Of a stretch of DNA of 64,000 nucleotides, positions 52,697 to 61,190 are shown piece by piece; within the stretch, counting starts at the first letter, position 1, and each line of letters opens with the position of its first letter. The stretch spans positions 119,496 to 183,495 of the forward strand of contig JBMNUT010000004.1 of the NCBI GenBank assembly GCA_050946375.1, read 5' to 3'. The notes under the pieces are model-generated. The model did not search any database and was not told the DNA's origin. It saw only the letters and a program-made list of their open reading frames with translations. A program made the position numbers and the translations under genes. Origin of the DNA: UBA1794 sp050946375 (lineage in GTDB: Bacteria; Bacteroidota; Bacteroidia; Bacteroidales; Bacteroidaceae).

Positions 52697-54331
52697 ATGA
52701 TACAAAACAAGCGAGGATTACTTCCTCTTCTATTCCTATTTCTCTCGGCGATTGCTACGGCATCGCCCGAAGCACGCTTCCATTTGCTCAAAATGGACTA
52801 TAAATTGAACGAAGACGGTAGCCAGGAATTTCATTTCCGCAAGGAGTTGTCGATTTATACCCATCCGGCAATGAACAACACTTACGGCGAAACATTTATC
52901 GTCTACAACCCCGAATTCCAAACCCTCACGATTAACGAGTCCTACACCAAACAATCTGACGGAACAATCATAAAGAATCCGGAAAATGCGTTCGTCAAAC
53001 AGCTGCCTTCGGCCGCAGCCCGTGCCCCGTACTACAACCAGATTACCGAAATGGCCGTAGTGCACACCGGACTCGACTTAGGGTGTACCATCTATCTGGA
53101 CTACACCATCAGCTCCAAACCCGGCTACCTCCCGGAACTCGACGTGTACCTCCCCATCGAAGAACGTGCGCCCATCGACCAGTGCGAAATCACTATCGAC
53201 ATCCCGACTTCCCGCACCTTGCAATTCCAGAGCTATGGAAATTTCACATCAAGCAAGAAAGAAGAGCAGGGAAACCGCACAGTCTATTCCTGGCAACTGA
53301 AGAATCTGGCAGAACCGCTGCCTGAGCCATACGCGCCCATCAGCACTGCCCTGATAGCCTCCACCTGGAAAGACACAAACGAAGCAATCAATTACATCGG
53401 GACACAATGCGCCCAGAATATGCCGGCCCAGCTTCCCGCTGAATTGAAAGCAGCCCTCGACACTTGTGCAAGCACGCAAGCACGAGTTGCCAGCATCACC
53501 GATTTTGTTCAGAGCCATGTGGAAACCTGCAAACTCCCGCTTGCCGACTGCGGATACCGCATCCGTCCCTGCCAAGACGTACTGACTACTGCTTACGGGA
53601 CGGTGCCCGAAAAGGCATCCCTGCTCTACGGTCTGCTCAAATCCTACGGAATAAACGCTGCAATCTCGCTGGAAAGCGAATTGCCCACTGCCTTGATTGA
53701 CAAAACGCCTGCCTTGTCTACCGTTTCCAATATCAAAGTACGAATCAAAGATGGCGCAAAAGTTCTGGAAGTCAATCCCAGCACCGGCAAAATCCATACG
53801 GTTCTGACCGAAGAAACCGGCGTACAAATCGCACAATACCCGCTCGGCTCTGAAATAAAAGCCACAGCCTCTTCCGCAAGTTACCGCAAGGATTACCAGT
53901 TGACCCTGGATGCAAACGGAAAAATCTCCTCTGAAGGCGAACTGCCTCCCACTGCAGCCGACTCTTCCATGAAGCAGTTCCAGACACTGACATTCCTGCT
54001 TCCGGACGATGCGGCCAGCAAGGCACTCACCCTGTTCGCCTCACATCGGACACGTCCGGTGCTGCTCCCCACTCCTATCGACGAAGAACTCACGTACACG
54101 CTCACCCTGCCCGCCGGCTGGGAACTGCGCAACGAAGGAGAAAAAGCACAGGTGGAGAACTCCGTCGGCAAAGTGGAAATCCGCATCGAAAGCGAAGGGA
54201 ACAAAGCCATACTGCACCGGAGCTTGAAAATCAACGCCACGGAAATTCCCGTAAAGCAATACGTCGAACTGAGCCAACTGCTCACCCTCTGGCACGACAC
54301 AAAGCTCAGCACCCTGCTCCTCGCCCACTAA
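52697..54331 (+). CDS. Exported DUF3857 / transglutaminase-like paralogue with the triad lost
   Basis: A 544-residue exported protein with signal peptide (about 1-22) and the same domain order as its upstream neighbour: DUF3857 (about 25-220) and a transglutaminase-like fold (about 250-365). Hand alignment places V303 (AYGTVPEKAS), N345 and N360 where the neighbour has catalytic Cys, His and Asp, so it should be inactive as a transglutaminase. It may be a binding partner or regulator of the active copy. A convergent terminator follows. Confidence 0.82.
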   Translation: MIQNKRGLLPLLFLFLSAIATASPEARFHLLKMDYKLNEDGSQEFHFRKELSIYTHPAMNNTYGETFIVYNPEFQTLTINESYTKQSDGTIIKNPENAFVKQLPSAAARAPYYNQITEMAVVHTGLDLGCTIYLDYTISSKPGYLPELDVYLPIEERAPIDQCEITIDIPTSRTLQFQSYGNFTSSKKEEQGNRTVYSWQLKNLAEPLPEPYAPISTALIASTWKDTNEAINYIGTQCAQNMPAQLPAELKAALDTCASTQARVASITDFVQSHVETCKLPLADCGYRIRPCQDVLTTAYGTVPEKASLLYGLLKSYGINAAISLESELPTALIDKTPALSTVSNIKVRIKDGAKVLEVNPSTGKIHTVLTEETGVQIAQYPLGSEIKATASSASYRKDYQLTLDANGKISSEGELPPTAADSSMKQFQTLTFLLPDDAASKALTLFASHRTRPVLLPTPIDEELTYTLTLPAGWELRNEGEKAQVENSVGKVEIRIESEGNKAILHRSLKINATEIPVKQYVELSQLLTLWHDTKLSTLLLAH

Positions 54332-54351
54332 TCTTCCGCAAGGAAGCAGCA

Positions 54352-54405
54352 TAAAAAAGAATACCGCCCGGTCCTTTTCAGAGCCGGGCGGTACTCTTTT
54401 TATTT
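54352..54405. terminator. Bidirectional terminator between the convergent DUF3857 and yggS genes
   Basis: GAATACCGCCCGG pairs with CCGGGCGGTACTC with one mismatch; an A-run lies on the left and a T-run on the right. Confidence 0.85.
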
Positions 54406-54407
54406 AT

Positions 54408-55088
54408 TCATCGATACTCGCGCTCGCCGAATATCCGGGTTCCAACCCGAACCAGCGTACTGTGCTCCTCGACAGCTATCGGATAATCGTGCGACATGCC
54501 CATGGACAACTCCCGGAACTCCGGGTTGTCGGCAAAAAACTCCGATTTTATCTCCTGAAAGAAAGCCGCTACCGAATGAAACTCAGCCCGTATCTGACTG
54601 ACGTCATCCACATTGCTCGCCATGGCCATCACTCCGGCCAGACGGACCTGCGGCGGCAACTCTTTCCATGCACCGCTCTCGAGCATCGAACGGCATTCGT
54701 CGAACGTAAAACCGTACTTTGTCTCCTCGCGGGCCACATGAATCTGCAACAGACACAAGACCGGTTTTTCCCGCCCGTGCTTTTCAGCCTCACGGCCTAT
54801 CTCCTTCAGAAGTTTCAGGCTGTCGACCGCATGAATCATGTGCACGAAGGGAATCATATACTTAATCTTATTCGTCTGCAGATGCCCGATGAAGTGCCAT
54901 TCTATATCGTCCGGCAATGCTTCGTGCTTCGCAACCAGCTCCTGCACACGGCTTTCTCCAAACAAGCGCTGGCCCGCATCGTAGGCTTCCTGCAATACCT
55001 CGACCGGATGAAACTTGGATACAGCCACAAGCCGCACGCCCTGTGGCAAAGACTGGCGCACTGCCTGCAAGTTTTCAGCTATCCCCAT
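54408..55088 (-). CDS. yggS: YggS/PLPBP-family pyridoxal phosphate homeostasis protein
   Basis: A fold-III PLP-binding barrel that buffers PLP rather than acting as a racemase. VRLVAVSKFHPVEV contains the PLP lysine, then RLFGESRVQELVAKH, WHFIGHLQTNKIKY, LLQIHVAREETKYGF, GVMAMASN and LSMGMSHDYPIAVEEHSTLVR. GTG 55100 overlaps the upstream stop codon, but ATG 55088 begins GIAENLQAVRQSLPQGVRL, the family N-terminus, and gives 226 residues. Coupled to the DUF4494 gene upstream. Confidence 0.93.
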   Translation of the reverse strand: MGIAENLQAVRQSLPQGVRLVAVSKFHPVEVLQEAYDAGQRLFGESRVQELVAKHEALPDDIEWHFIGHLQTNKIKYMIPFVHMIHAVDSLKLLKEIGREAEKHGREKPVLCLLQIHVAREETKYGFTFDECRSMLESGAWKELPPQVRLAGVMAMASNVDDVSQIRAEFHSVAAFFQEIKSEFFADNPEFRELSMGMSHDYPIAVEEHSTLVRVGTRIFGEREYR

Positions 55089-55096
55089 GTCCGGCC

Positions 55097-55561
55097 TCAC
55101 TCCGCTACTTCCGGAACTGCCTGCTTCTTCCCTTCGCCACTAAAGGGGAAAACATCCATCAGCGCAGTTTCCTGAACGGCAGCAATCACATAGTCAGCCA
55201 TCGTTCCCTTCATTCCTTCATCGAGGTTCTTCACAGCTTCGTGCAAATCCCCAGCGCGCACAAGCATCTGCGTAGCGGTCTTCTTCTCCGCCCCGCTCTT
55301 CTCGTCCAGCGTAATGAACTGCACCTTGCATTTATACCAGCGGTCGCCCTGCCCGTCGTCGAAGAGTTCGCTGTAACGCGCCCGCTTGATGTCGCTTACC
55401 TCAAACTCACCGGTCATAAACGGACGGATTTCCTCCAATATGCGCGCCTCAGCCTCCGTGAAGCTCAAGGCATCCACCAGATACGGCTCGGTCACTTTCT
55501 TGACCATGCCGTTCTCCATGGTCTTCTCATACTTGATTTTGCATTCAAACCAGTTATGCAT
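55097..55561 (-). CDS. DUF4494 family protein
   Basis: A small conserved Bacteroidales protein of 154 residues with no signal peptide or membrane helix. It starts MHNWFECKIKYEKTMENG and contains YLVDALSFTEAEARILEEI, FMTGEFEVSDIKRARYSELF and DRWYKCKVQFITLDEKSGAEK. No function is known. It lies directly before yggS, with stop and start almost touching, so the two are very likely cotranscribed; a TACCTTTG box lies 35 bp upstream. Confidence 0.85.
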   Translation of the reverse strand: MHNWFECKIKYEKTMENGMVKKVTEPYLVDALSFTEAEARILEEIRPFMTGEFEVSDIKRARYSELFDDGQGDRWYKCKVQFITLDEKSGAEKKTATQMLVRAGDLHEAVKNLDEGMKGTMADYVIAAVQETALMDVFPFSGEGKKQAVPEVAE

Positions 55562-55595
55562 CGTTGTCTTCCTTATTTGTTTCTTGATTGTCGCG

Positions 55596-55603
55596 CAAAG
55601 GTA
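55596..55603 (-). promoter_or_regulatory. -7 box TACCTTTG for DUF4494-yggS
   Basis: Exact TAnnTTTG match 35 bp before ATG 55561. Confidence 0.6.
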
Positions 55604-55659
55604 CGGATTTTAAAGGCTCGCGGGCACGGAGGACAAGACTTATTTCCTCTCCGCACACG

Positions 55660-55709
55660 CGAAAAGTCCTGCTCTCTGAACCTAAAAAGGCACAGCCCAC
55701 TCCGTACGG
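55660..55709. repeat. TGCA-type repeat, about 2 units, between the MORN and DUF4494 genes
   Basis: AAAAGTCCTGCTCTCTGAACC and AAAAAGGCACAGCCCACTCC, about 22-25 bp apart, lie just after the MORN stop codon at 55718 (minus strand). Confidence 0.5.
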
Positions 55710-55717
55710 ATGGAATG

Positions 55718-56887
55718 CTACTGCGTTACCTGATCCAGATAACCGTTCTTATAGGTACCCCGGCGCAACAGCTTCCCGTCTTTGTCAAACTCAACGAAGG
55801 GGCCATCCTTTTTCCCGCGCTTGAAAAATCCTTCGTAGCGCGTACCGTCGCTTTCCTGACGCACGCCTTTTCCGTCTTCAAGCCCGTCTTTGAACTCGCC
55901 CTTGTACTTCGTCCCGTCTTCCAGAATAAGCACACCGGTTCCCTGCTGATGGTCGTCCACCCAGTCGCCGTCGTAACTGTTTTTACCGTTATCCCACGTC
56001 AGTTTCCCGCGGCCGTTGCGCTTGTCGTTCACCCATTGTCCTTCGTAACGGATGCCCGTGTGGGTCGTATCGATGCCATAGCCGTGGCGTTTCCCTTCGA
56101 GAAACTGGCCCTCGTAATAGTCTCCGTTGGCCATCCGGTACACACCTTTTCCCGTGCGCTCACCGTTTCGGTACTCGCCCTCATAGACATCTCCGTCGGC
56201 ATAGGCAAGGCGCCCCTTTCCGTCCATCATGTCGTTCTTCCATTCACCGGTGTAGACATCGCCGTTGGCATAGCGGTAAGTGCCTTGCCCCCAGCGCATA
56301 TTGTCGCGCCACTCGCCCTCATAACGGGAACTGTCCGCCCAGATGAAGACGCCGTAGCCGCATTTCTTGTCATCCTTCCATTCGCCACGGTAAGAGTCGC
56401 CGCTCTTCCAGATGTACGTACCCTCACCTTCGCGCTTGTCGAACTCCCAATTACCGTCGTACACATCGCCCGTATGATAATACATGATGCCATGACCGTG
56501 TTGGTAGTCGGTATACCACATACCTTCGTAGCGGTTGTTGTTCAGGAAGTAATAAGTTCCCTTGCCGTGCTGCCGGTCCTGAAACCACTCCCCTTCGTAT
56601 TTCTCACCGTCGGTAAAGATAAAAGTGCCTTGTCCTTGCCGTTTTCCTTTCACATATTCCCCTTCGTAGACATTGCCTCCGGGGAAAACCGTTTTCCCTT
56701 TGCCATTCGGTTTCCTGCCCGACATCTCGCCCGTGTAAATAGAGCCGTCTTTGAAGGTATAAGTATCTATTTTTATCTCCTGCGCACAGACTTGGCCGCC
56801 CATTCCGCACGAAATGATAACCATGCAGAGGTACTTGCCAAAACTGTAACGGGAAGTTTTACGGATTCTTTTTATGATTGTAATCAC
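55718..56887 (-). CDS. Exported MORN-repeat protein, 14 repeats
   Basis: After a signal-like segment (KYLCMVIISCGMGGQVCAQ, cleavage about residue 35), nearly the whole 389-residue chain is 14 MORN repeats with a 23-residue period, each like YEGEWxxxxxHGxGTYxxxxG. There is no kinase or other catalytic domain. MORN arrays bind lipids or proteins and form rigid rods. The start is GTG at 56887, the only codon giving a full signal peptide; a TAATTTTG box at 56919-56926 supports it. Partner and location beyond export are unknown. Confidence 0.85.
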   Translation of the reverse strand: MITIIKRIRKTSRYSFGKYLCMVIISCGMGGQVCAQEIKIDTYTFKDGSIYTGEMSGRKPNGKGKTVFPGGNVYEGEYVKGKRQGQGTFIFTDGEKYEGEWFQDRQHGKGTYYFLNNNRYEGMWYTDYQHGHGIMYYHTGDVYDGNWEFDKREGEGTYIWKSGDSYRGEWKDDKKCGYGVFIWADSSRYEGEWRDNMRWGQGTYRYANGDVYTGEWKNDMMDGKGRLAYADGDVYEGEYRNGERTGKGVYRMANGDYYEGQFLEGKRHGYGIDTTHTGIRYEGQWVNDKRNGRGKLTWDNGKNSYDGDWVDDHQQGTGVLILEDGTKYKGEFKDGLEDGKGVRQESDGTRYEGFFKRGKKDGPFVEFDKDGKLLRRGTYKNGYLDQVTQ

Positions 56888-56918
56888 TTCTTTCTTCGCT
56901 TTTTAGTAAACTTGCGCA

Positions 56919-56926
56919 CAAAATTA
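56919..56926 (-). promoter_or_regulatory. -7 box TAATTTTG for the MORN gene
   Basis: TAnnTTTG match 32 bp before the GTG start. Confidence 0.55.
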
Positions 56927-57010
56927 CTTTTTTCCCACGGCTTCCCGAAATATCGTCTCCCGAATATTTTTTTCTTTTACTTTCCCTAAGTGGAATTAAC
57001 AGCACCCGAC

Positions 57011-57102
57011 AGGAAAAAGCCGAGGCACTTCTTCGGTGCTCCTGCAAGACTTTTCCCGATTTCCTGCAAGGCTTTCTGCAAAAAGTCTTGCAGCTTCTGC
57101 CG
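57011..57102. repeat. TGCA-type tandem repeat array, 4 units, between MORN and tRNA-Arg promoters
   Basis: On the minus strand: AAGCTGCAAGACTTTTTGCAG, then units starting AAAGCCTTGCAGG, AAAAGTCTTGCAGG and AAGAAGTGCCTCGGC, close to 21 bp each. It lies between divergent promoters in a 347-bp gap. Confidence 0.78.
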
Positions 57103-57199
57103 CCGCATACAGCAAGGCGCGATTCGAAAAAAAGGAACTGTTTTTCGGCAAGCGTTCAATTTATTCCGTTTTTTATTGCTTTTATTCACGGGAAAGTAC

Positions 57200-57207
57200 T
57201 ACCTTTG
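57200..57207 (+). promoter_or_regulatory. -7 box TACCTTTG for tRNA-Arg
   Basis: Exact TAnnTTTG match, 27 bp before the tRNA 5' end. Confidence 0.55.
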
Positions 57208-57234
57208 CGGCGCAAAAAGGAATTTGGTCAATCC

Positions 57235-57306
57235 GCACCCGTAGTTCAATGGATAGAATAATGGATTCCGGTTCCATCGATTGGAGTTCGACTCTCCACG
57301 GGTGTA
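57235..57306 (+). tRNA. tRNA-Arg, anticodon CCG
   Basis: Acceptor GCACCCG with CGGGTGT (G1-U72 wobble) and discriminator A; D arm GTTC/GAAT; anticodon stem ATGGA/TCCAT around loop TTCCGGT; T stem TGGAG/CTCCA with loop TTCGACT. Reads CGG codons. The 3' CCA is not encoded. Confidence 0.95.
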
Positions 57307-57325
57307 CATAAGCAAAAATCACAAA

Positions 57326-57368
57326 GCACGAGGCGGCCCTCACAAGAGAACCGCCTCGCGCTTTTTTA
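57326..57368 (+). terminator. Terminator after tRNA-Arg
   Basis: GCACGAGGCGG pairs with CCGCCTCGCGC with one mismatch, then TTTTTTAT. Confidence 0.85.
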
Positions 57369-57473
57369 TATTATCCTCTATATTACTATATTTCCGCAGA
57401 TAACCTTGCGATACCATTTGTACAATACCGAAAACTCAAAAGAAAAACTGAAGCAGGATAACCATTATGACTA

Positions 57474-58373
57474 TCACCTCGTACCTTGCGTTCGATATGC
57501 TCCGGGCGTTTTGCCTACATGCTTTTTGAACATGCGTGAAAAGTAAGGCAAATATTGGAAACCCAGTTCTTCAGCAACCTGACCAATGCTCTTTGAGGTA
57601 TCAAGCAAACGCTCCTTAGCAATGGATATGACCGTGTCCTGAATATATTCTTGTGCCGACTTACCACACTCTTTCCGAATCAAATCGCTAAAATAATTAG
57701 GAGACAGACAAAGCTCGGAAGCAAAATACTTGACCGTAGGCAGACCAGACTGAACGGGCAACTGAGAATTAAAGTAGTCAGACAACAGTCTTTCAAATCG
57801 GACAAGCAAGTCGGAATTGACTTTCTTACGAGTAATGAACTGCCGTTCATAGAAGCGTGTACAATAATCCAACAGCAATTCGATATACACACCTACTAAA
57901 GTTTGGCTATGATTGTCTATCGGACGATTTAATTCTTCTGCTATCTTGTCGAAACAATCGAGAATAATATGCCTTTCCCGTTCAGACAAATGTAGGGCTT
58001 CGTTTACGTCATAAGCGAAAAAGGTATATTTCTTCATCTTGTCAGCTAAAGGCGTCCCCACTATTAAGTCCGGATGAAACAGTAGGCCCCACCCCTGAGG
58101 CTGAAATATTTCATCGGTGGCTTCTGCCCCAATAACTTGTCCCGGAGAAATACAGACGATACTTCCTTCCTGATAGTCATAGTATTGTCGTCCATAGGTC
58201 AAAGTCCCGTTTTTAGTTTCTTTCAAGAATACAGCGTAAAAGTCTATATTGAACAGAAAACTATGTATAGGCAGCACCCGAGAAAAATCAATAATGCTCA
58301 CCAACGGATGCAAGGTCTCCACACCCATATATTTGTTGTATGCATCGATATTTACTTTTTCTACTTTCTTCAT
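57474..58373 (-). CDS. AraC-family transcriptional regulator
   Basis: A 299-residue regulator: an N-terminal cupin-like sensing domain (about 20-170; YDYQEGSIVCISPGQVIGAE) and a C-terminal AraC double HTH (about 195-299; YFASELCLSPNYFSDLIRKECG; IGQVAEELGFQYLPYFSRMFKKHVGKTPGAYR). The open frame starts at 58460, but a TATATTTG box at 58397-58404 and the sense of the sequence favour ATG 58373. It diverges from the CMD-EamA-SDR-AKR genes with about 165 bp between starts, so it probably controls them. Confidence 0.92.
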   Translation of the reverse strand: MKKVEKVNIDAYNKYMGVETLHPLVSIIDFSRVLPIHSFLFNIDFYAVFLKETKNGTLTYGRQYYDYQEGSIVCISPGQVIGAEATDEIFQPQGWGLLFHPDLIVGTPLADKMKKYTFFAYDVNEALHLSERERHIILDCFDKIAEELNRPIDNHSQTLVGVYIELLLDYCTRFYERQFITRKKVNSDLLVRFERLLSDYFNSQLPVQSGLPTVKYFASELCLSPNYFSDLIRKECGKSAQEYIQDTVISIAKERLLDTSKSIGQVAEELGFQYLPYFSRMFKKHVGKTPGAYRTQGTR

Positions 58374-58396
58374 ACGAGTTATTTTATTAGCGAATG

Positions 58397-58404
58397 CAAA
58401 TATA
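58397..58404 (-). promoter_or_regulatory. -7 box TATATTTG for the AraC gene
   Basis: TAnnTTTG match 23 bp before ATG 58373; it decides the start. Confidence 0.55.
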
Positions 58405-58502
58405 AAACGTTGTTTCCTAATTATTTCTTTTCCTATTTGCATTTCAGTTATCAGTATCAAATGTTCCGTAATCAGTATAAAAAGCCTCCATCGGGAACGC
58501 AG

Positions 58503-58510
58503 TAATTTTG
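58503..58510 (+). promoter_or_regulatory. -7 box TAATTTTG for the CMD-EamA-SDR-AKR genes
   Basis: TAnnTTTG match 28 bp before ATG 58539. The AraC protein probably binds the 98 bp between this and its own promoter. Confidence 0.55.
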
Positions 58511-58538
58511 CACCATCAAATTAAGGCTACTGATATTT

Positions 58539-59195
58539 ATGGAATTGGAATATCTTACGGAACGGCAAGCGCATATCGCTTTGATTTCCATTCATACGGC
58601 TATCACTACCACCGACGTGGAAGGATTGAAGAAAGTCTTGGCAAATGCATTAGACTTTGGCATGACCATCAATGAAATTAACGAGGAGATTGTGCATCTG
58701 TATTGTTACGTGGGTTTTGCTCCGGCGTGCCGGGCAACCACTGTGTTTATGAATTTGGTGAATGAACGGCGTAGCAAAGGCATACATGACGTGCAGGGAC
58801 GAGATGCATCGCCCCTTGATGAGAGCGAAAGCAAATACGCACGGGGTGAACGGCTGCAAATGCTTTGCGCAGGCATGACGGCAGAACAGTTGCGCAGCGG
58901 TTTCTTCGGTTTCAATCCGCTGCTGGACTTCTGCCTGAAAGAACATTTGTTTGCCGATCTCTTTGCCCGTGACCTGCTTTCGTATGTCGAGCGGGAGATT
59001 ACCACCGTGTCTGCCCTTGCCGCTATCAAAGAGCCCATGGTGGAATCGCATTACGGCGGTGCGCTGAATGTCGGCGTGACAGAGAAACAGTTGCATGAAA
59101 TACTGATGCTCATTGAACAAGAAGTATCATTTGAAGCTGCGGAAGTCGGCTCGCAACGCTTGGAACATACATTGCAAGCACGAAAAGAGGAATAA
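58539..59195 (+). CDS. Carboxymuconolactone decarboxylase (CMD/AhpD-like) family protein
   Basis: A 218-residue protein with two CMD-like helical domains (about 10-85 and 115-205; ALDFGMTINEINEEIVHLYCY; MVESHYGGALNVGVTEKQLHEI). The AhpD CxxC redox pair is not seen; the cysteines in LYCYVGFAPACRA are spaced differently. So the redox role of AhpD is unlikely, and decarboxylase activity is unproven. First gene of the AraC-linked cluster, 9 bp before the EamA transporter gene. Confidence 0.82.
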   Translation: MELEYLTERQAHIALISIHTAITTTDVEGLKKVLANALDFGMTINEINEEIVHLYCYVGFAPACRATTVFMNLVNERRSKGIHDVQGRDASPLDESESKYARGERLQMLCAGMTAEQLRSGFFGFNPLLDFCLKEHLFADLFARDLLSYVEREITTVSALAAIKEPMVESHYGGALNVGVTEKQLHEILMLIEQEVSFEAAEVGSQRLEHTLQARKEE

Positions 59196-59204
59196 GACCA
59201 ATCT

Positions 59205-60113
59205 ATGGGAAGTGCGTCAGAGAAATGGAAAGGCCATGTGGCTGTCCTGTGTGCCAACTTGATATTCGGACTGAACATTCCGATAAGTAAGGCTCTGCTC
59301 AGTCAATGGATGACACCATTCGGATATATGGCATCACGTACCCTTGCGGCAACTATCATCTTCTGGGTTATACAAAGTTTCTTGCCCAAGGAAAAAGTGT
59401 CTCCAAAGGATTTGGCGATTATCGCTATGGGCGGTATCATGGGATTTGTCGTGTCGCAATCCCTGACGGCAATCAGCTTACAATATACCTCACCGGTTTA
59501 TTTCTCGCTGATTGTAGCATTAAGTCCGCTGGTCGTGATGCTGCTTGCGGCAGTGTTTCTGAAAGAACCGATTACAGGGAAGAAAATGGCAGGTGTAGTG
59601 TTGGGTATTGCCGGGGCATTGCTGATGATTACGCAGATAGACAATTCCGCATCGGGTAAAAACAACCTGTGGGGGATATTCCTTGCGATTATCAGCGTAA
59701 CGGCATTTTCCGTCTATCTGATAATTATCCGCTCGGTGGCGCAAAAATACACTACGGTGACACAAATGAAATGGATGTTCCTCTTTGCAGCAATCATCCT
59801 TGTTCCATTGGGTTGTACTGAATATTCCGAACAGGCCCTCTTTTCTGCTTCATGGGGCTGGTCTGGCGTATGGGAGTTGGCGTTTGTTGCAATATTGGCT
59901 ACATCCGTCGCCTATTTCCTCACTCCTTTCGGCATGAAATATCTGAGGGCGACCACCGTAAGCGTCTATATGAACTTGCAGCCGATAGTGTCTTCCGTGG
60001 CAGCAATCTGCGTCGGACAGGACCGTTTTTCATGGGACAAGCCTCTGGCGGCGGTGCTGGTTATCGCCGGGGCATACGTGGTTTCTACCAGCAGGGCAAA
60101 AGAAACAGCATGA
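59205..60113 (+). CDS. EamA/DMT-family transporter
   Basis: A 302-residue inner-membrane protein with about 10 helices in two EamA repeats (about 10-140 and 155-295), for example FGLNIPISKALLSQWMTPFG, ALSPLVVMLLAAVFLKEPIT and LRATTVSVYMNLQPIVSSVA. DMT members export amino acids, metabolites or drugs; no substrate can be named. It begins 9 bp after the CMD gene and ends 28 bp before the SDR gene. Codon choice looks less GC-rich than the surrounding housekeeping genes. Confidence 0.9.
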   Translation: MGSASEKWKGHVAVLCANLIFGLNIPISKALLSQWMTPFGYMASRTLAATIIFWVIQSFLPKEKVSPKDLAIIAMGGIMGFVVSQSLTAISLQYTSPVYFSLIVALSPLVVMLLAAVFLKEPITGKKMAGVVLGIAGALLMITQIDNSASGKNNLWGIFLAIISVTAFSVYLIIIRSVAQKYTTVTQMKWMFLFAAIILVPLGCTEYSEQALFSASWGWSGVWELAFVAILATSVAYFLTPFGMKYLRATTVSVYMNLQPIVSSVAAICVGQDRFSWDKPLAAVLVIAGAYVVSTSRAKETA

Positions 60114-60141
60114 GTATTAACATTCTAAAAGCAATAGAATT

Positions 60142-60918
60142 ATGAAACAGAAAGAATTATTGGCAGGCAAAGTCGCCCTCGTGACGGGCGGCAGCAGCGG
60201 TATCGGCTTCGGAACCGCCAAAAGACTGAAGGAAGAAGGCGCATTCGTCTATATCACCGGACGGCGCAGGGAGGTATTGGAGCAGGCAGCCGCCAAGTTG
60301 GGCAGCGGCGTAAAGGCGGTGCAAGCGGACATCTCCAACAAGGACGATATGCTCCGGTTGGCAAACATCATCAAGGAGGATAAAGGCGGGCTTGACATCA
60401 TCTTCGCCAACGCAGGCGGAGGCAAGGCTATCCCGTTTGAGGAGGCAACCGAAGCGGACTATCACCGCACATTCGATGTGAACGTATGGGGCACGTACCT
60501 CACCGTACAAACCCTGCAGCCTATCCTGCGCGACGGGGCATCTGTCATCTTGAACGCCTCTATCACGGCTTACATGGGATTGCCGGGGTTCGGATTGTAT
60601 GCAGCGACAAAAGCTGCCGTCCGTTCCTTCGCCCGTAGCTGGACGACCGACCTGAAAAGCCGTGGAATCCGTGTCAATGCCGTTAGTCCGGGCGTGATAC
60701 CGACAGAGGGATACGAAGTGGTGCAGGGAATGAGTGCCGCCGACGTACAGGCATATGCCGACCGCGTTTCTTCGGAAATTCCACTGGGTCGTGTCGGCAC
60801 GAGCGAGGAACTGGGCGATGCCGTAGTCTTCCTTGCGTCGGATTTGAGCAAATACATCACGGGCATCGAGCTTACTGTTGACGGCGGCATGACGCAAGTT
60901 TATGCTGGAAAGAATTAA
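60142..60918 (+). CDS. Short-chain dehydrogenase/reductase
   Basis: A classical NAD(P)-dependent SDR of 258 residues. Cofactor loop VTGGSSGIGFG (about 15-25), TGRRREVLEQ with arginines favouring NADPH, FANAGGG, catalytic Ser in ILNASITAYMG and YAATK (Tyr, Lys). The tail is SKYITGIELTVDGGMTQVY. It is the third gene in the AraC-linked cluster, followed by two AKR reading frames. Substrate unknown; a carbonyl or hydroxyl metabolite is likely. Confidence 0.93.
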   Translation: MKQKELLAGKVALVTGGSSGIGFGTAKRLKEEGAFVYITGRRREVLEQAAAKLGSGVKAVQADISNKDDMLRLANIIKEDKGGLDIIFANAGGGKAIPFEEATEADYHRTFDVNVWGTYLTVQTLQPILRDGASVILNASITAYMGLPGFGLYAATKAAVRSFARSWTTDLKSRGIRVNAVSPGVIPTEGYEVVQGMSAADVQAYADRVSSEIPLGRVGTSEELGDAVVFLASDLSKYITGIELTVDGGMTQVYAGKN

Positions 60919-60935
60919 CATCAATAGAAAATATA

Positions 60936-61172
60936 ATGGAGACAGTAAAATTGAGCAACGGCGTGGAAATGCCGATTTTGGGGCTGGGCGTTTACCAAAT
61001 GTCCAAAGAAGAATGTGAGAACAGTGTGTGCGAGGCTATCCGTCTGGGCTATCGTTCTATCGACACAGCATCGGCTTATTGCAATGAGGAAGCCGTGGGC
61101 CGCAGCACCATTTTCGACCACCGCGACCCGGCTTGCGTCAAGATGATTTGCGAGGCACAATTCGATTATTAA
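60936..61172 (+). pseudogene. Aldo/keto reductase remnant with an internal in-frame deletion
   Basis: 78 codons. The first 54 (METVKLSNGVEMPILGLGVY; GYRSIDTASAYCNEEAVG) match the N-terminus of the intact AKR at 23549. The rest (STIFDHRDPACVKMICEAQF) matches that protein's C-terminal end (SLFFSHYDPETVKWL). About 200 residues, including the catalytic Lys and His and the NADPH site, are missing at the junction near base 61100. The frame is still open, so a short product could be made but cannot be a reductase. Confidence 0.8.
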
Positions 61173-61190
61173 TCATTCAAACTTATCATT

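Noticed and set aside
54917..56989. 690-codon open frame on the plus strand across yggS, DUF4494 and MORN genes
   Set aside because: It is antisense to three well-supported genes; the repeated MORN codons keep the opposite frame free of stops. There is no promoter or recognisable domain.
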